A program made the position numbers and the translations under genes. Positions 6,414 to 9,819 of a stretch of 9,819 bases of DNA are shown here, piece after piece. Positions within the stretch are counted from its first letter, which is position 1. Every line of letters starts with the position of its first letter. This DNA comes from an uncultured Collinsella sp. Lineage in GTDB: Bacteria > Actinomycetota > Coriobacteriia > Coriobacteriales > Coriobacteriaceae. The notes beneath the pieces were generated by a model. That model saw only the letters and a program-made list of their open reading frames with translations. It did not search any database and had not been told where the DNA came from. The DNA is taken from positions 1-9,819 of the forward strand of contig CAUDCB010000065.1 of assembly GCA_958447915.1 (NCBI GenBank), written 5' to 3'.

Positions 6414-6983
6414 TTAGTTGAGCCTAAGGGCCTTCTGGATGGGCAGGTAGAGGGCGCCGACCAGGATGGCGTTAAAGACGGCGGTCATGGCGACGACGGG
6501 CAACATGGCTGCGGCGAGCTCGCTCACCACGCCGAGCATGGCCATCTTGATGACCATGAAGATGACGCCCGAGACAAAGGTGGTCACGAACGTTGCGACG
6601 ATGGCGACGACAGGCTTAACCTGGCCGCCCTTGGCGGCGGCGTTGACGATGGCGGCCATGAGCATGGCGGCGATGCCCTCGGCGGCAAAATCGACAAACG
6701 GCGAGGTGGTGGTGATCTGGATCACGGCGGCCGAGATGAGGCCGATGACGAGCGCCTGGCCAATGTTGGGGCGAACGACCAGGATGGTGAGGCAGAAGGC
6801 CGAGATGATGAACTCGGGGCTGATCATGCCGCCCGAGATGCCCGAGATGGCCTTGCCGACGGTGAAGTTAAGGATGAAGCCGGCGGCAAGCAGGATGGCG
6901 AGCAGGACAAGGGCGCGGATATCGAGTTTGCCGCGGTCGGTGGTCTGGACGGTGCGGGGCTGGGCGGTGGTGTTCTGAGACAT
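6414..6983 (-). CDS. ECF transporter S component, predicted tryptophan-specific
   Basis: A 189-residue, strongly hydrophobic protein with about six membrane segments (roughly 23-42, 55-70, 76-93, 100-116, 124-148, 155-181) after a polar 20-residue N-terminus, the size and shape of ECF substrate-binding subunits. It binds the substrate in the membrane and docks on EcfT and the double ATPase encoded next. The segment LLAILLAAGFILN resembles the start of many S components, whose alanine-rich first helix contacts EcfT. The substrate is not readable from the protein. It is inferred from the Trp-Trp-Trp leader peptide and terminator directly upstream, and fits known tryptophan S components of the TrpP type. 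The protein has no tryptophan. The start ATG 6983 follows GAAAGGA by eight bases; CCTTT and AAAGG around that site could form a small RBS-hiding hairpin. Confidence is high for S component and moderate for tryptophan. Confidence 0.85.
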   Translation of the reverse strand: MSQNTTAQPRTVQTTDRGKLDIRALVLLAILLAAGFILNFTVGKAISGISGGMISPEFIISAFCLTILVVRPNIGQALVIGLISAAVIQITTTSPFVDFAAEGIAAMLMAAIVNAAAKGGQVKPVVAIVATFVTTFVSGVIFMVIKMAMLGVVSELAAAMLPVVAMTAVFNAILVGALYLPIQKALRLN

Positions 6984-7060
6984 GATGAAAGTCCTTTCGA
7001 AAAGGGGAGTGCAATAAAAAGCGGAGGCGCGTGATGCGAATGCGGTCGGGCTCGAGATAG

Positions 7061-7092
7061 AAAAAGGCCCCCGGTCGAAACCGGAGGCCTTT
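7061..7092 (-). terminator. Attenuator terminator between leader peptide and S-component gene
   Basis: On the minus strand AGGCCTCCGG (7090-7081) pairs with CCGGGGGCCT (7074-7065) over 10 bp with one G-U pair, around a 6-base loop TTTCGA, followed by TTTTTCTAT. It lies 38 bases after the leader peptide's stop and about 80 before the S gene start, inside one transcription unit, which is the expected place for an attenuator rather than a gene-end terminator. Confidence 0.9.
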
Positions 7093-7128
7093 CAATCACC
7101 TAGAGCGCAAAAAACAGGCGTGAGGGAC

Positions 7129-7197
7129 TCACCGTCGACCGATCGTATTCGCATCACGCCACCACCAGTTGTTGAGAGACTTCATCGTGTTCTTCAT
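7129..7197 (-). CDS. Trp leader peptide (22 residues with three consecutive Trp)
   Basis: ATG at 7197 follows AAAGGAG by eight bases, an excellent ribosome binding site. The 22 codons read MKNTMKSLNN, then WWW (codons at 7167-7159), then RDANTIGRR and TGA at 7131-7129. Three adjacent Trp codons in so short a peptide are very unlikely by chance and match known trp operon leaders, including actinobacterial ones with WWW. The peptide itself probably has no function; its translation senses charged tRNA-Trp. It stands upstream of the terminator and the ECF S-component gene. Start, SD, Trp run and terminator all lie in the right order, so I am confident in the role. Confidence 0.92.
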   Translation of the reverse strand: MKNTMKSLNNWWWRDANTIGRR

Positions 7198-7255
7198 GTT
7201 GGTGGCTCCTTTCGTGATGCCGTGGCGCGGTAGCACCTGATTGCTGTTGCGCTGC

Positions 7256-7284
7256 ACTATAGCACAGTGAAGTGTGCGCAGGGA
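7256..7284 (-). promoter_or_regulatory. Promoter of the tryptophan transporter operon (extended -10)
   Basis: On the minus strand TGCTATAGT (7264-7256) is an extended -10 box, TGn plus TATAGT. The -35 region (about 7284-7279, TTCCCT or TCCCTG) is poor, as is common with extended -10 promoters. The spacer contains a short inverted repeat GCACA/TGTGC that runs up to the -10 and could be a repressor site. Transcription would start near 7249, about 50 bases before the leader peptide. Confidence 0.6.
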
Positions 7285-7305
7285 AATCTTTTTTGAAAAG
7301 ATTTC
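7283..7305. repeat. Perfect 10-bp inverted repeat upstream of the transporter promoter
   Basis: GAAATCTTTT (7283-7292) and AAAAGATTTC (7296-7305) are separated by TTG. The A+T-rich dyad abuts the upstream edge of the putative -35 region. It may be an operator or UP-like element for the tryptophan transporter promoter, or the tail of the dipeptidase terminator. Confidence 0.55.
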
Positions 7306-7322
7306 GGCGGTGTTTCCCGCCG
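7305..7322 (-). terminator. Weak putative terminator of the dipeptidase gene
   Basis: On the minus strand CGGCGG (7322-7317) pairs with CCGCCG (7310-7305) around a 6-base loop GAAACA, about 70 bases past the dipeptidase stop. It is followed by AAATCTTTT rather than a clean U-run, so efficiency is doubtful and some read-through into the tryptophan leader is possible. Confidence 0.35.
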
Positions 7323-7389
7323 GACAGATGACGGGCTAGGAGGGCAAGGCCGCTCACGCTGTCTCGCCCTCATTTAGAACGTAAGAGTC

Positions 7390-9192
7390 TTAGGCCTTCT
7401 TGCGACGATAGAGCACGAAGCCGCAGACACCGATGATGACGACGGCGCCAACGGCCATGGCGGCCATGTTGTTGCCCTCGGACTTCTCCTCGGTTGCCTC
7501 TTCCTTAACCTCGGGCTCGGCAACGTCCGCATCGGAGAGGGCCTCGTCGGCGTAGGTGATGGACTCGACCAGGCAATCGTTGTCGGCATCGTAGTCGCTC
7601 GGGACGAACTTCTCGGAGAGGTCGCCCTTCTTGAGGTAATCGCGCATTTCCTCGAGCATGGCCTTGCACTTGACATAGGTGTTCTTGGTGGCAGCCTTGC
7701 CGGCCTTGTTGGCCAGGGCGGTGCGGGCCTCGGTGTCCTTTGCGGCCTGCATGGCCTCATCGACGGTCAGGTTCTGCTCAATGAGCTCCTTCTGCAGGGC
7801 GTCGAGATAGGCGCGTACGCCGGTAGCGCAGTTGTCGCGGTTCTCATAGGCGAGCGTGTTGATGTCCATGAGAACGTAGTTGATGGAGTTCTTGGGCTCC
7901 TCGTTGTTCACAACGTCTTCCTCTTCACAGTGATCGAAGGAGACATCCTGATCGCTGAAGTAGGGGCTGACCTCGGTGAGCAGTGCGGAGTAGAAGGGGA
8001 TAGCGACGGAGAACTCGGCGTTGGAGAGCATCTCCCACTGGATGGTCGCGATCTCGGGGTCCATGCCCTGACGGATCTGGAAGGTGTGGATCTCGGTGTT
8101 GCGGTTGGAACCAATGGCATAGGCGCCGTCGGTGTTGGCGTTGAGGCCGGCGACATTCTCGCCACGAGTGGCAAAGCTGCGGATCATCTCAAAGGTGTTC
8201 CAGTCGGACTTGCCGGGCTGGAAGAACAGGGGCTGCATCTCGTGGACCAGGGCGCCGGTCGTGGCGCGAGCGTCTTCGCGCTCGTCCTTGACGATCTCGT
8301 AGTCGGTGCCCTCGGCAAGCGGAGCCATGAAGTAATCGCGGCCCTGGATATAGCGCGACCAAGAATGCATGGCTTTCTCGCTAATTTCCTCACCGTAGGT
8401 CTGGGCAACGTCGAACTGGCCGTCATCGAAGTACTTGGCAAAGCCCTTTTCTTCGGGCATGGTCTGAATGTCCTTGGAGTGGAGGCAGTTCTCGGTGTCG
8501 TCGAAGTTAACCTTGTAGTTAAGGTTGCCGATGTTGGGGTTGACCGAGGCGATGTCGACGGTGAGCTTCATGGCAATCCACTGATGGCCAGAAAGTCCGG
8601 CGAAAAGCCAGGTCTCGTTGTTGTCGGCGATGATGATCTGGTCGTTGGTGCAGATGCCCTGCTCGTCGACCAGGTTTCCGAGGAGCTCGACGCCCTCGCG
8701 GGCCGTGGCGCTCTCGCCCAGGATGACGCTGGCGTAGTTGTACTCACCGATGCCGGTCTCCTCGGTGATGGGGTCGGCCTCCTCGGCCTTCTCGTTGTAG
8801 GAGGTGCTCAGCGTGGCAGAGCAGGAGACGCCCTTCTCGTTGATGCCAGCCTCGGAATAAGCGTCATAGCGATCTTCCCACTGAGAGGGGTTGTCGCGAA
8901 CGAAGGTGTAGCGATACGTGGGGCCCGTGGACTTGTACTCAAAGCCGGATTCGAGCGAAGTGTACTTGCTACCGTCCTTGTGCGCAGGCTCAATGCCAAA
9001 GTGCTTGATATAGCGCGTGCTAAAGTCCTCTGCGCGGCCGTAGTACGTGTTGCCGTCCGCCGTGAGCTTGCTGCCCATGTAGATCTGGGTGCAGGCGAGC
9101 GCCGAAGTCGGCATGGCCATAATGGCCGCAGCTCCGAATGCAAGGCCGCAGCCAAGCTTCTTGAGCGTGTTGACGGGATGAGTAAACCTCAT
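7390..9192 (-). CDS. Exported C69-family dipeptidase (N-terminal nucleophile hydrolase), membrane-anchored
   Basis: A 600-residue protein. The start ATG 9192 is chosen over an in-frame ATG at 9252 because GGGAGGG lies just before it and the signal peptide begins there. Residues 1-33 form the signal peptide ending TSALA; the next residues, CTQIYMGSKLTADG, are the C69 family's N-terminal motif, so cleavage would expose C34 as the catalytic nucleophile. GNTYYGRAEDF at 47-57 is the second family motif. LSGHQW and AIGSNRNTEIHTFQIR also fit PepD-like dipeptidases. An acidic Glu-rich stalk precedes one membrane helix at 576-595 and a basic YRRKKA tail. The catalytic domain should therefore face outside, anchored at the C-terminus; no sortase LPxTG is present. 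It probably trims dipeptides or small peptides outside the cell, with the exact substrate unknown. It contains six tryptophans, a contrast with the transporter genes. Confidence 0.9.
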   Translation of the reverse strand: MRFTHPVNTLKKLGCGLAFGAAAIMAMPTSALACTQIYMGSKLTADGNTYYGRAEDFSTRYIKHFGIEPAHKDGSKYTSLESGFEYKSTGPTYRYTFVRDNPSQWEDRYDAYSEAGINEKGVSCSATLSTSYNEKAEEADPITEETGIGEYNYASVILGESATAREGVELLGNLVDEQGICTNDQIIIADNNETWLFAGLSGHQWIAMKLTVDIASVNPNIGNLNYKVNFDDTENCLHSKDIQTMPEEKGFAKYFDDGQFDVAQTYGEEISEKAMHSWSRYIQGRDYFMAPLAEGTDYEIVKDEREDARATTGALVHEMQPLFFQPGKSDWNTFEMIRSFATRGENVAGLNANTDGAYAIGSNRNTEIHTFQIRQGMDPEIATIQWEMLSNAEFSVAIPFYSALLTEVSPYFSDQDVSFDHCEEEDVVNNEEPKNSINYVLMDINTLAYENRDNCATGVRAYLDALQKELIEQNLTVDEAMQAAKDTEARTALANKAGKAATKNTYVKCKAMLEEMRDYLKKGDLSEKFVPSDYDADNDCLVESITYADEALSDADVAEPEVKEEATEEKSEGNNMAAMAVGAVVIIGVCGFVLYRRKKA

Positions 9193-9275
9193 AATCCCTC
9201 CCAACCGTTGAAACCCCGCGGAACCGTGCAGGATTTCAGCTAATAAATACATCTATTAGCCTATCGGAAGTCTAA

Positions 9276-9304
9276 ATAGTATTCATCTATCTTGATGAAA
9301 TACT
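9276..9304 (-). promoter_or_regulatory. Putative regulatory dyad in front of the dipeptidase gene
   Basis: AGTATTCATC (9278-9287) and GATGAAATACT (9294-9304) form an inverted repeat with one extra A. A -10-like TACTAT (minus, 9281-9276) lies in it, about 85 bases before the dipeptidase start, without a clear -35. Another AATACT is at 9341-9346. The 9193-9424 stretch is A+T-rich compared with its surroundings and contains no gene that I can see. TTGATG (9292) and TATAAT (9317), 19 bases apart, also form a plus-strand promoter-like pair with no gene after it. Confidence 0.3.
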
Positions 9305-9360
9305 CGATGAGCGTCCTATAATATGCGATGAACGGATAAGAATACTCATTATGTAGCTTT

Positions 9361-9411
9361 ACTTAAATAAAGGCACCCTGCAATTACTCTACCTGAATAA
9401 AGCACCTTGCA
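9361..9411. repeat. Two tandem imperfect 21-22-bp direct repeats, 30-bp period
   Basis: The unit at 9361-9382 (ACTTAAATAAAGGCACCCTG then CA) recurs at 9391-9411 (ACCTGAATAAAGCACCTTGC then A) with four differences: three substitutions and one deleted base. The 30-bp spacing is about three helical turns. It lies between the dipeptidase gene's upstream region and the terminator at 9425-9464, so it may bind a regulator of the dipeptidase gene. Confidence 0.5.
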
Positions 9412-9424
9412 CGGGGCGCAAAGA

Positions 9425-9464
9425 AAAATCCCCCGCCGTTTGGCAAATGCATAAACAACGGGGG
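9425..9464 (-). terminator. Intrinsic terminator after the small membrane protein gene
   Basis: On the minus strand a 12-bp stem (9464-9453 with 9441-9430, beginning CCCCCGTTGTTT, two G-U pairs) surrounds an 11-base loop, and ATTTTTCTTT follows. It starts 37 bases past the stop of the 30-residue gene and ends the lipid kinase unit. Confidence 0.88.
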
Positions 9465-9500
9465 AGACGATGATTGGATGAATATCATACCAATGTGGAA

Positions 9501-9593
9501 TTATTTCTTCCGGCGGTGGATAACGTTAATCGCATAGCCGATGAGCATGGCCAAAACGATGACGATAAAGCCGAGCAGGGGATTGTCGTTCAT
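9501..9593 (-). CDS. Small single-pass membrane protein, 30 residues, unknown function
   Basis: ATG at 9593 follows AGGAGG by five bases, and that ribosome binding site shares bases with the preceding gene's TAG stop (9605-9603), so the two are almost certainly co-translated. The protein reads MNDNPLLGFIVIVLAMLIGY and then AINVIHRRKK: a short polar start, one hydrophobic helix (about 6-25) and a basic HRRKK tail, which predicts the N-terminus outside and tail inside. The terminator at 9425-9464 closes the unit. I do not recognise a family. Small proteins of this kind often bind and tune a larger membrane partner; the neighbouring lipid kinase is a candidate by position only. Confidence 0.75.
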   Translation of the reverse strand: MNDNPLLGFIVIVLAMLIGYAINVIHRRKK

Positions 9594-9602
9594 GGGGTCC
9601 TC

Positions 9603-9819
9603 CTATTTTCCGAGTGGGGAGAATTCGTCGACGATGAGGTCGAGGCATTGCGGAAGTGCGCGGGCTCCAAAGACGCCCGAGTTGCTGGAGATGATTTCGC
9701 CATCGAACTGCATGTCCAGCGACGGGGTGCAGGTGATCTTGGCTTCTTTGGTCTGGATGATCTTAAACTGCGGACGGCCGAGCACCTTGCCGGCGGGGTC
9801 GAGCGCGGCGGTGATCACG
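9603..9819 (-). CDS. C-terminal end of a probable diacylglycerol/lipid kinase (YegS/DagK family), 5' part outside window
   Basis: About 72 codons run in from the window edge to TAG at 9605-9603. The segment SLDMQFDGEIIS followed by ARALPQCLDLIV resembles the C-terminal beta-domain of YegS/DgkB-type lipid kinases, where a D-G-E motif is followed by a proline-containing strand at the very end. Such enzymes phosphorylate diacylglycerol or related lipids at the inner membrane face. The kinase half is not visible, so the assignment rests on this motif and the end position. Other beta-sandwich proteins remain possible. The next gene follows after nine bases. Confidence 0.5.
   Translation of the reverse strand, partial: VITAALDPAGKVLGRPQFKIIQTKEAKITCTPSLDMQFDGEIISSNSGVFGARALPQCLDLIVDEFSPLGK

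Larger units (their letters stand above)
7029..7249 (-). promoter_or_regulatory. Tryptophan attenuator leader RNA of the ECF transporter operon
   Basis: The transcript from about 7249 down to the S gene contains a Trp-rich leader peptide gene, a U-rich stretch and an intrinsic terminator, the parts of ribosome-mediated attenuation. Segment B (7160-7147, just after the Trp codons) can pair with three places: 5' UTR 7220-7213 (8 bp), 7123-7117 just after the stop codon (7 bp), and 7041-7029 beyond the terminator (13 bp perfect). CGGTCGA in the last leader codons (7141-7135) can pair for 7 bp with the terminator loop and 3' arm (7078-7072). A ribosome finishing the leader would cover that segment and allow termination. 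A ribosome stalled at the Trp codons would leave it free to disrupt the terminator. The pairings are seen in the sequence; their use is inferred. Confidence 0.75.

Noticed and set aside
7029..7249. T-box or small-molecule riboswitch as explanation of the leader
   Set aside because: I see no T-box sequence or known aptamer core, and a translated Trp-rich ORF with good ribosome binding site explains the terminator better.
7390..9192. Lipoprotein assignment for the dipeptidase because of Cys after the signal peptide
   Set aside because: The residue three before the cysteine is Ala rather than Leu/Val/Ile, the cysteine fits the C69 nucleophile position, and the protein already has a C-terminal membrane anchor.
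7930..9243. 437-codon plus-strand open frame opposite the dipeptidase gene
   Set aside because: Low-complexity Gly/Val/Leu-rich translation, no motifs, and the dipeptidase on the other strand is convincing.

Overview
The window looks like a piece of chromosome from a gut actinobacterium of the class Coriobacteriia, most likely Collinsella or a close relative. This is judged from the high G+C, the gene style, and short palindromes built around GGGACAG/GGGGACG that I associate with that group; no database was searched. Every gene is read from the given strand or its complement, and I see no tRNA, rRNA, CRISPR array, prophage or insertion sequence.

Layout. (1) 1-1105, minus: the N-terminal 368 residues of a secreted coiled-coil protein ending in a lysozyme-like domain, probably a peptidoglycan hydrolase. 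(2) 1106-1498: a divergent intergenic region with two palindromes spaced 22 bp centre to centre. (3) 1499-3586, plus: an ATP-grasp ligase of the D-aspartate ligase type followed by an aspartate/glutamate racemase. The pair would make D-Asp and attach it to the peptidoglycan precursor. A palindromic stem and a strong two-way terminator close this unit. (4) 7264-3711, minus: promoter, a 22-residue leader peptide with three adjacent Trp codons, an intrinsic terminator, an ECF transporter S component, about 200 bases of palindromic DNA, a fused double ECF ATPase, and the EcfT membrane protein. (5) 9192-7390, minus: an exported, C-terminally membrane-anchored C69-family dipeptidase. (6) 9819-9425, minus: the C-terminus of a probable lipid kinase, a tiny 30-residue membrane protein, and a terminator.

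The centrepiece is region 4. The Trp-Trp-Trp leader followed by a terminator is the signature of ribosome-mediated attenuation, so the S-A-T cluster is best read as a tryptophan ECF transporter that is switched on when charged tRNA-Trp is scarce. Independent support comes from composition: the three transporter proteins total 1020 residues and contain a single tryptophan. The segment just after the Trp codons is complementary to three other places in the same transcript (5' UTR, just after the stop codon, and beyond the terminator). A further segment near the leader's end can pair with the terminator loop and 3' arm. This suggests a multi-state RNA switch.

The remaining genes share a cell-envelope theme: wall hydrolase, D-Asp cross-bridge enzymes, surface dipeptidase and lipid kinase. 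Nothing in the sequence ties them to one operon.
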